DNA from: Pelagicoccus sp.
GTDB lineage: Bacteria > Verrucomicrobiota > Verrucomicrobiia > Opitutales > Opitutaceae
Direction: 5' to 3'
Assembly: GCA_028284635.1 (NCBI GenBank)
Contig: JANQRJ010000018.1
Coordinates: forward strand, 1 to 64,000
Length of the DNA stretch: 64,000 nt
In this document: piece by piece, positions 37,814 through 47,900 of the stretch
Numbering within the stretch: the first letter of the stretch is position 1
How the letters are laid out: each line of letters starts with the position of its first letter
Notes under the pieces: generated by a model
What the model was told of the DNA's origin: nothing
The model's input: the letters and a program-made list of their open reading frames with translations, nothing else
Databases searched by the model: none
Program-made: the position numbers and the translations under genes

Positions 37814-37844
37814 GATCTGCGGTCATCTGCGTCCATCTGCGGGC
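37814..37844. repeat. Decamer repeat (ATCTGCGGTC type)
   Basis: Three ten-base units read ATCTGCGGTC, ATCTGCGTCC, ATCTGCGGGC in the 117-base gap between the riboflavin synthase and glycosylase genes. They are the same period as the ATTCGCGGNN repeats at 42989-43634 but a different unit sequence. Confidence 0.6.
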
Positions 37845-37852
37845 AAAAAAAC

Positions 37853-38446
37853 TCAATCCCGAGCTTCCAGCAGTCTCTCCGTATACTTGGCGATCAGATC
37901 GAACTCCAAATTCACCCGATCGCCAACCGAACGATCCCCGATCGTCGTCACCTCCAAGGTATGCGGTATCAGCCAAATGGTGACTACATTGCCCTTCACC
38001 TCAGCTACCGTGAGCGACATCCCATCGATAGCTATACAGCCCTTGTAGACCACGTAACGCTCGAAGCCGTCCGGCAGCTCGATCTCCAGCAAGACGTCCT
38101 TGCCCTCTGGGCGTAGCGTCTTGATCACCCCCACGCCATCCACGTGCCCAGTCACAAAATGACCGCCCACGCGCCCGTCGAATCGCAAGCTGCGCTCCAG
38201 ATTGACGCCCGAGCCTTGAGCAATGTCGCCCAAGTTGGTCAACCGACGCGACTCCGCCAGCACGTCGAACTCCAGTTGCTTCGGCGACATCCCTACCACC
38301 GTCAAGCAGCAGCCATTCACCGCCACACTGTCACCCAGGGCCACGCCCTCGCCAACTTGCTTCACCTCAATCGAGTAGCGCCAAGAACTCTCCTGCTCTC
38401 GACACTCCAGCACTCGACCTTTCTCTTCGACAATTCCCGCAAACAT
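37853..38446 (-). CDS. ribE: Riboflavin synthase, alpha chain
   Basis: 197 residues from ATG at 38446, which gives the canonical N-terminus MFAGIVEEKG; the longer frame reads into repeats. Two lumazine-binding repeats are visible: GDSVAVNGCCLTVV with SLRFDGRVGGHFVTGHVDG in the first, and GCIAIDGMSLTV in the second. It dismutates two dimethyl-ribityllumazine molecules to riboflavin. There is no other rib gene nearby and no FMN riboswitch in the upstream 220 bases. Confidence 0.95.
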   Translation of the reverse strand: MFAGIVEEKGRVLECREQESSWRYSIEVKQVGEGVALGDSVAVNGCCLTVVGMSPKQLEFDVLAESRRLTNLGDIAQGSGVNLERSLRFDGRVGGHFVTGHVDGVGVIKTLRPEGKDVLLEIELPDGFERYVVYKGCIAIDGMSLTVAEVKGNVVTIWLIPHTLEVTTIGDRSVGDRVNLEFDLIAKYTERLLEARD

Positions 38447-38487
38447 AAGACGCCCCCGAAAATGCAAAGCCGTCAAGTCCTGTCCAC

Positions 38488-38529
38488 AAAGAAGAAAGTA
38501 AGAACGAAGAAGGCAAAATGCAGAAGTCA
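38488..38529. repeat. Heptamer repeat tract upstream of riboflavin synthase
   Basis: The minus strand reads ACTTCTG, CATTTTG, CCTTCTT, CGTTCTT, ACTTTCT, a degenerate seven-base periodicity ending about 40 bases before the ribE start. Confidence 0.55.
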
Positions 38530-38630
38530 CCCACCCGCCGGCCAGCGCCCTTGCCAACCCCCATCAAAACCCCCTAAAACCCGCACTCGCCGCCATCCTC
38601 AATTCCCCCTCGTCATTCATCCACCCCCAC

Positions 38631-38660
38631 CTCTTAACTCTTCATTCTTAACTCTTAACT
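38631..38660. repeat. Heptamer repeat tract upstream of the DUF3307 gene
   Basis: The plus strand reads CTTAACTCTTCATTCTTAAC and continues TCTTAACTTCCCCCC, seven-base units running directly into the ATG at 38668. There is no purine-rich ribosome site; the pyrimidine tract takes its place. Confidence 0.7.
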
Positions 38661-38667
38661 TCCCCCC

Positions 38668-39405
38668 ATGCCCACCTTCGACCTCGGCCTCCTCATTCCT
38701 CTCCTCGCGGCCCACTTCGTCACCGACTTCGTCCTGCAAAGCGACCGCCAAGTCGCCAACAAAGGCCGCCCCGGAGTGTTCCTGCTGCACATCCTTATTA
38801 CCGGAGTCTGCGCCTACCTCCTAATCGGCGACTTCCAAGAGTGGCGCATCCCACTCCTGCTCGCCGCCAGCCACGGCCTCATCGACCTTCTGAAGCTCCG
38901 CCTCGTCAGTTCCGGATCCCTGAAAGAACCCACCGCCTTTGCCGCCGACCAGCTCGCCCACCTCCTCGTCATGCTCAGTCTCAGCGCCATCGACTGGAAC
39001 CGCGTCGGACTGCTAGAGCCCTGGTGGCAAGACCGCAATCCTGCCAGCTACCTAACCGCCCTGCTCTACCTCGCCGGCCTCATCGCCACCACCCAAGGAG
39101 CTGGACTCTACATCGCCAAGCTCCTACCCGCCCTGCTCGACACCGACACCGGCAAACTCAGCTCCGAAACCGGTTTCGCTCGAGCCGGGCGCTACATCGG
39201 CTACCTCGAGCGCCTGCTCCTCTTCATCTTCGTCATGGCCGACCAGCTTCCCGCCGTCGGCTTCCTCATCGCCGCCAAATCAATCTTCCGCTTCCAAAAA
39301 GCCCAAGAGGAGCGCAAGCAAACCGAGTACGTCCTCCTTGGCACCCTGCTCAGCTTCACCGCCGGCATCGCCCTCTCCTTCGCCACCCGAGCCCTCCTGC
39401 CATGA
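38668..39405 (+). CDS. DUF3307 membrane protein
   Basis: 245 residues, about seven transmembrane helices. The N-terminal DUF3307 pattern is clear: LIPLLAAHFVTDFVLQSDRQ, the HILITGVCAYLLIG helix, and ASHGLIDLLKLRL with a His-x4-Asp pair in the membrane. The second half adds further helices ending in TLLSFTAGIALSFATRALL. The function of the family is unknown. The start follows a pyrimidine heptamer tract. Confidence 0.85.
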   Translation: MPTFDLGLLIPLLAAHFVTDFVLQSDRQVANKGRPGVFLLHILITGVCAYLLIGDFQEWRIPLLLAASHGLIDLLKLRLVSSGSLKEPTAFAADQLAHLLVMLSLSAIDWNRVGLLEPWWQDRNPASYLTALLYLAGLIATTQGAGLYIAKLLPALLDTDTGKLSSETGFARAGRYIGYLERLLLFIFVMADQLPAVGFLIAAKSIFRFQKAQEERKQTEYVLLGTLLSFTAGIALSFATRALLP

Positions 39406-39479
39406 AGCGCTATTCATGTATCCGGTCGCAACGCGGATCCCGCAGAGCGGAACCGCGCGACAGATAGTAGAGCATATTT

Positions 39480-39701
39480 ATGATAGAAACGATCTCATCC
39501 TTCGAACTGGGTGACACAACCTTGGCGTATCAGAAAGACAAGGACACCAATCAAGTGGGCTTTGTCTTCTACCCGACTAAAACCGCTCCCTTGCTGGCAA
39601 AATGTCGAGAAGAAGTCGACGACTACGAAATCCAGTACTTCGTCGAAAGCTGGCTGCCAATGAAGGCTTGGCAGCTTGAAGAGCGAAGCCCACGATCGTA
39701 G
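39480..39701 (+). CDS. Hypothetical small protein, possible gene fragment
   Basis: 73 residues from ATG at 39480. No family was recognised, and no signal peptide or membrane helix is present. The composition is ordinary for a folded domain (SFELGDTTLAYQKDKDTNQV; EIQYFVESWLPMKAWQLEER). It ends just before an attC-like hairpin on the opposite strand. It could be the truncated front of a larger enzyme, broken by the insertion that brought the toxin-antitoxin relic. Confidence 0.35.
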   Translation: MIETISSFELGDTTLAYQKDKDTNQVGFVFYPTKTAPLLAKCREEVDDYEIQYFVESWLPMKAWQLEERSPRS

Positions 39702-39723
39702 ATTAGATAATATCATCTTCGCA

Positions 39724-39779
39724 GAACACCAAGCTCGGACGACGCGCCCAGCGCTCGTCGTCTGCAACGTCTGCTAGCC
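39724..39779 (-). repeat. Orphan attC-like hairpin after the ParE relic
   Basis: The plus strand reads AACACCAAGCTCGGACGACG, then AGCGCTCGTCGTCTGC and ACGTCTGCTAGCC, aligning box by box with attC site B (AACGACAAGCTCAGGCGGCG...). Stem GACGACGCG/CGCTCGTCGTC. It sits just after the 3' end of the toxin relic, the position expected of an attC, 35 kb from intI. The outer core (GGCTAGC) is degenerate. Confidence 0.5.
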
Positions 39780-39790
39780 TTTTCTTTCCT

Positions 39791-39922
39791 TCAGGATCGC
39801 TTAATGCTTTTGGGGTTCTGTCGCATGTCTAGAACCGCAACGACTCGAGCTTCATTCCCAATCTTTTCATAGTATACAGCGAATGGGAAACGCTTGAGCA
39901 GCGTGACAGCGAATCGACTCAT
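39791..39922 (-). pseudogene. Truncated RelE/ParE-family toxin
   Basis: 43 codons, below usual ORF cut-offs. The residues KRFPFAVYYEKIGNEARVVA and LDMRQNP are the C-terminal half of a RelE/ParE toxin, but the first 50 or so residues of the family are missing. The ATG overlaps the antitoxin stop (ATGA), so the deletion removed codons just after the start. It is probably inactive. The gene then runs into an attC-like hairpin. Confidence 0.75.
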
Positions 39923-40125
39923 TCTTGAACTCTACGCTTAGCTTCTTCGATGGAAACGAATCTAGCCTCTCCCGAGTCAATTTTCCGCCGGCGTTCGGCT
40001 AGCACATCAGAGTGCCATTGGGGCGATTCGGGTTCCGACTTTTCGTGGCAAAGCGCATCCCAAAGTGCCTCCATCGTTCTAAGTCTTTCTGACGTAGTCA
40101 TTTTTTCAATTTCGGCAATGCCCAT
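39919..40125 (-). CDS. Addiction-module antitoxin component (RelB/ParD-like)
   Basis: 68 residues from ATG at 40125 (MGIAEIEKMTTSERL); the longer frame to 40161 lacks support. The family pattern is clear: EKMTTSERLRTMEALWDALC, SPQWHSDVLAERRRKIDSGE, FVSIEEAKRR. Such antitoxins precede and neutralise a RelE/ParE toxin. Here the toxin is truncated, so the antitoxin may persist as a solitary regulator. The attC-like site beyond suggests arrival as a cassette. Confidence 0.82.
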   Translation of the reverse strand: MGIAEIEKMTTSERLRTMEALWDALCHEKSEPESPQWHSDVLAERRRKIDSGEARFVSIEEAKRRVQE

Positions 40126-40355
40126 GATTTCAAACGGTAGGAATTCTTGCGGCCTTCTCAAACCCTTCTTTTTCTGGCCAAAGTAGAGAGACCGGCGGAG
40201 TCAGTCGAAGTTGTATGGGCTGCCTAGTTCGGAATGTTTCGTACTACAACTCTAGCTCCTCCATTTCCCAAGAGCGTGTTGAATATGCCACTTTCGAGCT
40301 GTTGAAGTCAGATTGAGTAGCGAGGACGAGTTTCGAATAATAGACCGCACCCCGA

Positions 40356-40396
40356 TTTTTCATTCTTCACTTTTCGCTCTTCGCTCTCAACTTCTC
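40356..40396. repeat. Heptamer repeat tract upstream of leuS
   Basis: The plus strand reads TTTTTCATTCTTCACTTTTC, GCTCTTCGCTCTCAACTTCT, in seven-base units ending 6 bases before the leuS ATG. As with the DUF3307 gene, a pyrimidine tract replaces a Shine-Dalgarno sequence. Confidence 0.7.
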
Positions 40397-40402
40397 CCTC
40401 CT

Positions 40403-42976
40403 ATGGCCAACAAAAGCCCAGAGTACAATTTCAGAGAAATCGAGCCCGCCTGGCAGAACTATTGGGACGAGAACAAGACCTTCGCCGCGTCCAACGACTC
40501 GGACAAGGACAAGTACTACGTCCTCGACATGTTTCCCTACCCCTCCGGAGCCGGGCTGCACATCGGCCACCCGCTAGGCTACACCGGTTCCGATATCCTC
40601 GCCCGCTACCAGCGAGCCAAAGGCAAGAACGTGCTCCACCCCATCGGCTGGGACGCCTTCGGCTTGCCGACCGAACAGTACGCCATCAAGACCGGCAAGC
40701 ACCCGCGCGAGACTTCCACCGAGCGCATCGCCCATTTCCGCAAGCAGCTCAAGTCAGTCGGCTTCTCTTTCGACTACGACCGGGAAGTCGACACCACCGA
40801 TCCGAAGTACTACCGCTGGACACAGTGGATCTTCCTCCAGCTCTTCAAGCGCGGACTGGCCTACGTCGACAAGCGTCCCGTCTGGTGGTGCGAGGAGCTC
40901 GCCACCGTGCTGGCCAACGAGGAGGTCATCGACGGCAAGTCCGAGCGCGGAAACCACCCTGTAGTTAAAAAAAACCTACGCCAGTGGGTGCTCAGGATCA
41001 CCGCCTATGCCGACCGCCTGCTCGACGATCTCAAGGACGTCGACTGGCCTGCCTCTACCAAGAAGATGCAGACCGAGTGGATCGGCAAGTCGACAGGTGC
41101 TACCGCCCGCTTTGCCCTCGAAGGCTTGGACGAAGCCCTCGAAATCTACACCACTCGTCCCGATACCCTGATGGGCGTCACCTACATGGTGCTCTCCCCC
41201 GAGCACCCGCTGGTCGAGAAGCTCACCGCAGCCGAAAAGAAGGAAGAAGTCGATCGCTACATCGCCAACGCCGCGGCCAAATCCGACCTCGAACGTACCG
41301 ACCTTGCCAAGGAAAAATCCGGCGTCTTCACCGGGTCCTACGCACTGCATCCAATTACTGGAGACAAGATTCCAATCTGGATCGCCGACTACGTGCTCAT
41401 CTCCTATGGCACCGGAGCCATCATGGCCGTGCCCGCCCACGACACGCGCGACTTCGAGTTCGCCGAGCAATTCGGCCTGCCCATCGTCCCCGTCATCCAA
41501 GGCGACGACCCGGATGCGCCGCTCCCCTACACTGGCGACGGCGCTCTGATCAACTCCGGCGAATTCGACGGCCTCCCCTGGCAGGAAGCGAAGCGGAAGA
41601 TCACCGCCAAACTAAAAGCGGCCGGCACGGGCGAGGAAAGCACCCAATACAAGCTGCGCGACTGGCTTTTCTCCCGCCAGCGCTACTGGGGCGAACCCTT
41701 CCCCATAGCCTGGGTCAGTCAAGCCGACTACGAAGCGGCAGCAGCCAGCGGCATCCTGGACGAATGGCTCCCCCCCGAACCCGTCTCCTATACCGACGAG
41801 ACCGGTACCCTCTACGCCCTGCCCGCGCCGCCCTCCTCCCTTCCGCTCAAGCTGCCCGAGGTCAAGTCCTACCAGCCCGCCGCCACCGGCGAGAGCCCGC
41901 TCAAGAAGGCCCAGCACTGGATGGAGATCTGGTACGACTACGCCACTGGCGACTACATCTCCGCAGCCAGAGACAAGCCGGCCGGCAATAGATGGGTGCG
42001 CGCCTCCCGCGAAACCAATACCATGCCCCAATGGGCCGGCTCCTGCTGGTACTATCTCCGCTACATGGACCCGAAAAACGAGGAAGCCCTCGCCTCGCCC
42101 GAAGCCCTCGCATATTGGAAAACTTCCGACATGTACATCGGCGGCGCGGAGCACGCCGTGCTCCACCTCCTCTACGCCCGCTTCTGGCACAAGGTGCTCT
42201 ACGACGCAGACGTCGTGCCCAACAAGGAGCCCTTCCGCAAGCTCTTCCACCAAGGCATGCTCCTCGGCGAGGACGGCAAGAAGATCTCCAAGTCCGCCGG
42301 CAACGGAGTCGATCCCGTCTCCGTGGTGGACGAATACGGAGCCGACACCCTCCGGCTCTACCTCATGTTCCTCGGCCCACTCGAAGCCCGCAAGCCCTGG
42401 AACTCCAAGGGCATTGGAGGCATCAGCCGCTTCCTCAGCAAAATCTGGCGCGAGATCGTGGGCAAAGACGGCGAACTGTCTCCAAAAATCAAGGACGGCC
42501 ACCAAGACACGAAAGAAACCGAAACCCTCCTCCACCAGACGATCCAGAAGGTCAGCGACGACCTCGAAGCTCTCAGCTTCAACACCGCCATCTCGCAGCT
42601 GATGATCCTCGTCAACCACCTGCAAGGCTGCGAAGCCTTCAGCCTGGCCGCCGCCAAAAGCCTCGTGCAAATGCTCGCTCCCATGGCTCCGCATATCGGC
42701 GAGGAACTCTGGAGCCGGCTCGGCGAAACCCAGTCGGTCAGCCAAGGCCCCTGGCCCGTCGCCGACAAGTCCAAGCTCGTCAGCGACGAGGTCAACATCG
42801 TGTTCCAGGTCAACGGCAAGATGCGCGGCAAGGCCACCGTATCCAAAAACGCCACACAGGAAGAGGTCCTAGCCCAAGCCAAGTCCGACCAGAAAGTCAC
42901 CGCCCACCTCGAAGGCAAGACCATCCGCAAAGTCATCCACGTCCCCGGCAAGATCCTCAACATCGTAGCGAACTAA
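40403..42976 (+). CDS. leuS: Leucyl-tRNA synthetase
   Basis: 857 residues from ATG at 40403; the longer frame to 40313 reads through the heptamer tract. Class I motifs: HIGH ([18 protein letters not shown]) and KMSKS as [13 protein letters not shown]. The CP1 editing domain (about 225-420) contains the threonine-rich region [19 protein letters not shown] and the conserved Asp in [11 protein letters not shown]. The C-terminal anticodon-binding and Leu-specific domains are complete. It charges tRNA-Leu. Bacterial length and domain order are normal. Confidence 0.96.
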   Translation: MANKSPEYNFREIEPAWQNYWDENKTFAASNDSDKDKYYVLDMFPYPSGAGLHIGHPLGYTGSDILARYQRAKGKNVLHPIGWDAFGLPTEQYAIKTGKHPRETSTERIAHFRKQLKSVGFSFDYDREVDTTDPKYYRWTQWIFLQLFKRGLAYVDKRPVWWCEELATVLANEEVIDGKSERGNHPVVKKNLRQWVLRITAYADRLLDDLKDVDWPASTKKMQTEWIGKSTGATARFALEGLDEALEIYTTRPDTLMGVTYMVLSPEHPLVEKLTAAEKKEEVDRYIANAAAKSDLERTDLAKEKSGVFTGSYALHPITGDKIPIWIADYVLISYGTGAIMAVPAHDTRDFEFAEQFGLPIVPVIQGDDPDAPLPYTGDGALINSGEFDGLPWQEAKRKITAKLKAAGTGEESTQYKLRDWLFSRQRYWGEPFPIAWVSQADYEAAAASGILDEWLPPEPVSYTDETGTLYALPAPPSSLPLKLPEVKSYQPAATGESPLKKAQHWMEIWYDYATGDYISAARDKPAGNRWVRASRETNTMPQWAGSCWYYLRYMDPKNEEALASPEALAYWKTSDMYIGGAEHAVLHLLYARFWHKVLYDADVVPNKEPFRKLFHQGMLLGEDGKKISKSAGNGVDPVSVVDEYGADTLRLYLMFLGPLEARKPWNSKGIGGISRFLSKIWREIVGKDGELSPKIKDGHQDTKETETLLHQTIQKVSDDLEALSFNTAISQLMILVNHLQGCEAFSLAAAKSLVQMLAPMAPHIGEELWSRLGETQSVSQGPWPVADKSKLVSDEVNIVFQVNGKMRGKATVSKNATQEEVLAQAKSDQKVTAHLEGKTIRKVIHVPGKILNIVAN

Positions 42977-42988
42977 GAAGATACTTCC

Positions 42989-43635
42989 AACCGCGAATGA
43001 CCGCCAATAAACGCGAATATTTGAGATTGATAAGAGAACGCAAAGCCTAAGAGCAACCCTCTCTCTGGAGTCATCAGACTTGCCCCAACTCCTTAAAATA
43101 TTCGCGCAAACCGGCGGCCATTCGCAGTGAGAAACGCAAAACCAACCAGTCTTTTATGCTCAACTTATGGATGAAGAATTATATCTAAAAGAGGAGGTCT
43201 TTCAGGTAGTCGGAGCGGCCATGGAAGTCTCGAACGAACTCGGAAACGGCCTCAAAGAAAAACCATACGAAAATGCTCTCGTCGTGGAGTTCAACCTTCG
43301 GAGCATTCCATTTCTGCAGCAGCCAAGATACCCTATAGATTACAAAGGTACGAACGTAGGAGAGTACGTTCCAGACCTGATCACGCACAATGCGCTCGTC
43401 GTTGACGCCAAAGTGATTGAAAGCATTGGAGACAACGAACTTTCCCAAATGCTCACCTATCTAGCGATCACTAATCTCGAAGTCGGCCTCATCCTGAATT
43501 TCAAGTATTCGAAACTAGAATGGAAGCGAGTCGTCCGAACCCGAAAGCTTCCATAGCAAACAGCTTCCCAGCGTCATCAGACGCGTCCACTTCTCCAAAG
43601 AAATTCGCGCTCATTCGCGGCTATTCGCGGTTAAG
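42989..43635. mobile_element. Candidate GxxExxY element bounded by decamer terminal inverted repeats
   Basis: The left end (42990 on) reads AACCGCGAATGACCGCCAAT followed by AAACGCGAAT. The right end (ending 43634) is the inverse, ATTCGCGCTCATTCGCGGCT followed by ATTCGCGGTT, about 25 of 30 positions matching. A third copy in the right-end orientation lies at 43097-43128. Between them is one gene, a GxxExxY protein. Mobility is inference; no target duplication was recognised. Confidence 0.45.
43167..43556 (+). CDS. GxxExxY protein (PD-(D/E)XK-like)
   Basis: 129 residues. The name motif is present in GNGLKEKPYENAL. Nuclease-fold residues follow: GEYVPDLITHNALVVDAKV, with D and the D-x-K pair, then LSQMLTYLAITNLEVGLILN and the closing NFKYSKLEWKRVVR. 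The family belongs to the PD-(D/E)XK superfamily, but its biological role is unknown. It is very common in verrucomicrobial and planctomycete genomes. It lies alone between leuS and lpxI, framed by decamer repeats. Confidence 0.9.
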   Translation: MDEELYLKEEVFQVVGAAMEVSNELGNGLKEKPYENALVVEFNLRSIPFLQQPRYPIDYKGTNVGEYVPDLITHNALVVDAKVIESIGDNELSQMLTYLAITNLEVGLILNFKYSKLEWKRVVRTRKLP

Positions 43636-43645
43636 TCTCTCCCCA

Positions 43646-44485
43646 ATGCCTTCCCAATACCTCCCGCCAGATTTCGATCTCTCGAAACCCATCGGCCTCA
43701 TCGCCGGACGCGGAGCGTACCCCAAGCTCATTGCAGACAAAGCCCGCGACACGGGCGCCCAGATTCGCCTCATCGCCTTCGAGGACGAGGCCACGGACGA
43801 GCTCTACGATTCCTTCCCGGAAGATCAGCGAGCCCGCATCAACGTCGGGCAGATCGGCAAATGGCTCAAAGCGTTGCGCAACTTCGACTGCCGACACACC
43901 ATCGCCGCCGGCCAGGTGAAGCCCGGCAAGCTCTTCCGCGGCCTCAAGCCTGACATCAAGGCCACCACCCTGCTCTTCAAGCTCAAGCGCAAGAACGCCC
44001 ACACCATCTTCGGAGCCATCGCCGACGAGCTGGCGGCGAACGGCCAGACCGCCCTCGACGCCAGAGCTTTTCTCGACGACCAGATGGCAACGGAGGGCCT
44101 CATGACAAAGCCTTCCGAAAAGATCGAGGACGGCTATATCCAGCACGGCATCGAGATCGCCACCGAAATGGCTCGCCTCGACGTCGGCCAAGGCGTGGTC
44201 GTGCGCAAGGGCACCGTGCTCGCGGTGGAAGCCTTCGAGGGCACCGACCCCATGCTCAAGCGGGCCGGCGGCTTCAAGACCGACCAGCTCGTCTTCGTCA
44301 AGACCGTCAAGCGGGAGCAGGACTACCGCTTCGACGTACCCATTTTCGGACTGCGCACGCTCGAGGTCATGGCCGAGAGCCACATCCGCACCGCAGTCCT
44401 CAAAGCCGGCAGCGTCATCATGGTCGAGAAGGAGAAGATCCTCGCCGAAGCCGCGAAAGCCAAGATCCAGCTCATCGGCTTCTGA
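43646..44485 (+). CDS. lpxI: UDP-2,3-diacylglucosamine diphosphatase LpxI (DUF1009)
   Basis: 279 residues from ATG at 43646; the longer frame includes decamer repeats. Family blocks: PIGLIAGRGAYPKLIADKAR, VGQIGKWLKALRNFDCRHTI, GQVKP, DGYIQHGIEIATEMARLDVG and VVRKGTVLAVEAFEGTDPML. LpxI cleaves UDP-2,3-diacylglucosamine to lipid X in lipid A synthesis, replacing LpxH. Its presence argues for a lipopolysaccharide-bearing outer membrane. Confidence 0.92.
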   Translation: MPSQYLPPDFDLSKPIGLIAGRGAYPKLIADKARDTGAQIRLIAFEDEATDELYDSFPEDQRARINVGQIGKWLKALRNFDCRHTIAAGQVKPGKLFRGLKPDIKATTLLFKLKRKNAHTIFGAIADELAANGQTALDARAFLDDQMATEGLMTKPSEKIEDGYIQHGIEIATEMARLDVGQGVVVRKGTVLAVEAFEGTDPMLKRAGGFKTDQLVFVKTVKREQDYRFDVPIFGLRTLEVMAESHIRTAVLKAGSVIMVEKEKILAEAAKAKIQLIGF

Positions 44486-44500
44486 CGACGCGGCGAGCCC

Positions 44501-44536
44501 GTAAATCAAGCATGCAACGTTACATGCTTAATTTAC
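44501..44536. repeat. AACGTT-centred palindrome, copy 3 (best preserved)
   Basis: Arms GTAAATCAAGCATGC and ACATGCTTAATTTAC surround AACGTT at 44516-44521; only two arm positions mismatch. It starts 16 bases after the lpxI stop. Confidence 0.85.
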
Positions 44537-44957
44537 GAGAGTCTCGAAGCTGCATTCCACTGTCCCGACAGATCGGAACGCAGCGGATTAGAACTACCCC
44601 GGACAGAAGCGCTATCCGCTGTCTAAAGACGTGGAGGTGATCCCGCTGAGCGATCTATCGCTGCGACTCTTCACGCGAGAGATCCGAAGCCAGCCGATTT
44701 CCCTCCAGCCACTCCGATTTGCCGATATGCACATTCCTGACTGAGGGCACTTCCCCAGGTCCTGTTAGGCGATTTGGAGCGCGTATGTAAACGGTGGATA
44801 AAAGCGCTTCGGACGCCGTGAAGTAGCTCTTCAGCGGAAAACGATTCTACCGAATGGCAAGGGCTCACCTCCGCTTGGAGTCGCCTGGTCTCCTTCTGGC
44901 GATTCCTCCTCAAGCGAAAACACATCTCCGAACGCGCCAAGGCAGACCGCAGATTCT
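44537..44957. other. Intergenic region before the giant Ig-repeat gene
   Basis: About 420 bases with no convincing gene. A minus-strand frame at 44671-44940 encodes a composition unlike real proteins and has no ribosome site. No strong promoter or riboswitch was recognised. It may contain remnants of a lost gene and the promoter of the Ig-repeat operon. Confidence 0.4.
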
Positions 44958-47900
44958 ATGATCAAAACGCCCCTCTCCTCGCTACTCTCGAAATCCACCT
45001 GGCTAAGCGTCGCCCTGCTGATCGGCGCCACGGCCACCAAAGCTCAAGACCCCGCCACTGGGCCTGAAGAGCATCCTGGAGAAAGCAGCTTCTTTCTGAC
45101 CGTCGGCACCGAATTCGAACTGGAGCTGCCGCTCGACGTGGGCCAGACCGCCACGCTGCCGAGCAGCTTCGATGGCGAGACCTTCGCTTTGCCTCCAGGC
45201 CTCAGCTACGATTCCAGCTCCCTTTTGCTGGGCGGCTCCCCTACTGAGTCCGGCATCTACGAGACGCTCGTTTTGGTGAACGAAATCAGTCCGACAGGCG
45301 TTTTAGAGGAAAATCCGCATCTCATCGTCTTTCTCGTCAGCGACGATCCCAGCACGGGGGCGCCAAAGCTATCCCGCATCTCGGAGGTGGAATTCACCGC
45401 CGGCACAACATTCACCTATGGGATTCTCGCTTCAGGCGATCCGACCACCTACGGCGCAGAGGACCTGCCGCCTGAGCTCGCTCTAAATCCGGACACAGGT
45501 GAAATCTCCGGCCTGATCGGCGGAGAGAGGGAGTTCTTCTTCATCGTACAAGCCGGAAACGCTTCCGGCAACGCCTACGGTATTCAGATTCTGGACATCT
45601 ACCAACCCGGGACAGCAGAAGACGATCCTGATTCCACGACCGGCCCCAAAGAAGACTACGAGCCTTTCTTCGGTCGCGTTGGCGTGCCCTTCGAGCTTCG
45701 AGCTCCTGACGACTACGTCGACGCGACCTTCGCTCTCGCTGCCGGCCAATCCTTTCCCGGCGGCCTCGACTTCGATTCCGAAGAAAACGGAGTCATCTCC
45801 GGCACCCCGACCGCGGAAGGTCTTTTCCGCACCGAACTGCAGATCACCCGCGGGAGCGACATCGAGAATGTCGGCCTGCGCTTCTTCATCACCGATAGCG
45901 ACGCGGCTCCCCAATTCGCCAGCGAACGACACGTCCATGTGACTCCGGGCGAGCCCTTCGATATCGAACTCATCTACGCCAACGGCCCGGCGACGCTTAG
46001 CCTGGAGTCGGAGATCCCGGGAACGAGCTTCGACCCGACAGAGGGCGTTCTGGAGGGAACGATCGACGAGCCGGGCAGATACGACGCGCTCGTACTCGCG
46101 TCTTCGGAAAACGGATACGGCATCCATCACGTCGAAATAGATGTGTTCGAAGGCGGCTCCGGAGGTCCGGGCGGACCAGGCGGACCGGCTCACATCGTGG
46201 GCAAGGTTGGCGAGAGCCTTTTCTTCCAGATGCCTTTCAGCCTGAGCGGCGTCGGCGTGGACTTCGGCACGAATCCGGACGGCACGCCCTCCCTGCCTCC
46301 GCCAGGCATCGACTTCAACGCTACCGAAGGCGCTTTCATAGGCGTGCCTCAGGTTCCAGGCTTCTTTCACTTCACGCTGCTGATTTCAGAAGGGGGTGAC
46401 ATCCGCGAGGAGCACTTCCAATTCGACATCTTCGATCCCTTCATCGGCGAGGGGCCTCCACCGATCAACGTGTTTGGCGACGTCGGCATTCCGATGGAAA
46501 TGCCAATCTTTCTGCCAGACGACATTGTAGGGCCCGTCATCGAGTCCTTGCCTGAGGGCCTCTCCTTCGTGGCGGACACGCTGACGATCGTCGGCACACC
46601 CGTGACGCCTGGCTTCTTCGAAGCGACCCTCGTCGCCCAACAGGATGGCGACCCGATCAACATCCCAGTGTTCGTCGAAATCTTTGGCGACTTCGGACCC
46701 GGCGGCCCCGGAGGCCCGGGCGAGGAGTTCAAGATCCACGGTTGGGTTGGCGAATTTCTGACCTTCCCGCTGCCCTACGATCCCGCCACAACCGTCGTTT
46801 CGATCCCTATCGGGCCGACAGGTCTTCCCCCTGTCCTGCCTACCGGCGTGGAATTCGACGCCACGCATCTCTCTTTCGTGGGTTTCCCACAAGACGCCGG
46901 CTTCTTCGAATTCGCGCTGGCCCTCACCGAAGGCGGCGAAACGCGAACCGTTCCCGTCTTTTTCGATATCCAGTTCCATGACTTCGGTGGTGGAGACCCC
47001 GGCAGTCCGCACCCCGAATTCCACAATCAGGAAGCATCGCTCTTCCTGGAAGTCGGCACGCGCTTCTCTCTGAAGCTCGACCTGAAGGAAACCGACTCCA
47101 TCGAATTCCCAGAGGAACTCGACGGGCAAAGCTTCGCCTTGCCAACCGGACTGACCTTCAACTCCGAAACCAACGCGATCGTCGGTACGCCCACCACATC
47201 GGGCATCTTCGAGTCGCTCGCCTTCGTCGAAAAAACGACTGGAGTGCAGGAGTACCGACTTCTCTTCCTCGTCAGCGACGACGACGAGGATGGCGCCCCT
47301 CGTCTCTCTTTCTACTCGGAGGCCGAATACGTGCCGGGAACGGCTTTCGACGTCCAGATACTCGCCGCCGGCGATCCCACTTCCTTTGCCGTGGAAGACC
47401 TGCCGGACGGCGCTTCAGTCGACGCGGGAACCGGCGTCATATCCGGTCAACTCGATTTCCCCGAAGAATTCGATCTCATAGTCAGCGCCACCAACGCAAA
47501 CGGCACTGCGTACGGTATCCTGTTTCTGGATGCGGAATTCGACGACGGACACGACGGTCCGGGCGGAACGGGCGATCCGACTGGAGCCAGCGGTCCAGGC
47601 GATCCTGCCGGACCTGGCTCGGAAGAAGACGAGGTCGAAGAGAGTCCGGAGCCGATCTTCGGGCGCGTTGGAGTGCCTTTCGGTCTGAACGCTCCAGCAG
47701 AGTTCGCCTCCGCCACCTTCGAGCTGGCCGACGGCGAAGCGTTTCCAGCTGGCATCTCCTTCGACAGCTCCAGCACGTTCACGATCTCAGGCACGCCGAC
47801 CGAAGAAGGCCTTTTCAAAACCGTCATACGCGTCATCCAGGAAGGGGAGTCGCGCGAGGTCGCTCTAAGTTTCTTCATAGCCGACAGCGTCGCGGCTCCG

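Noticed and set aside
38447..38667. Possible FMN riboswitch upstream of riboflavin synthase
   Set aside because: No RFN-element conserved segments on the minus strand; the region is heptamer repeats.
41612..42745. 377-residue minus-strand ORF inside leuS
   Set aside because: Antisense shadow of a gene with unmistakable class I synthetase motifs.
43097..43128. Third decamer copy considered as the true left end of the GxxExxY element
   Set aside because: It has the same orientation as the right end, so it cannot form a terminal inverted pair with it; the copy at 42989 does.
44671..44940. 89-residue minus-strand ORF before the giant gene
   Set aside because: No ribosome site, odd Arg/Ser/His composition and no similarity recognised; the region is better left as intergenic.
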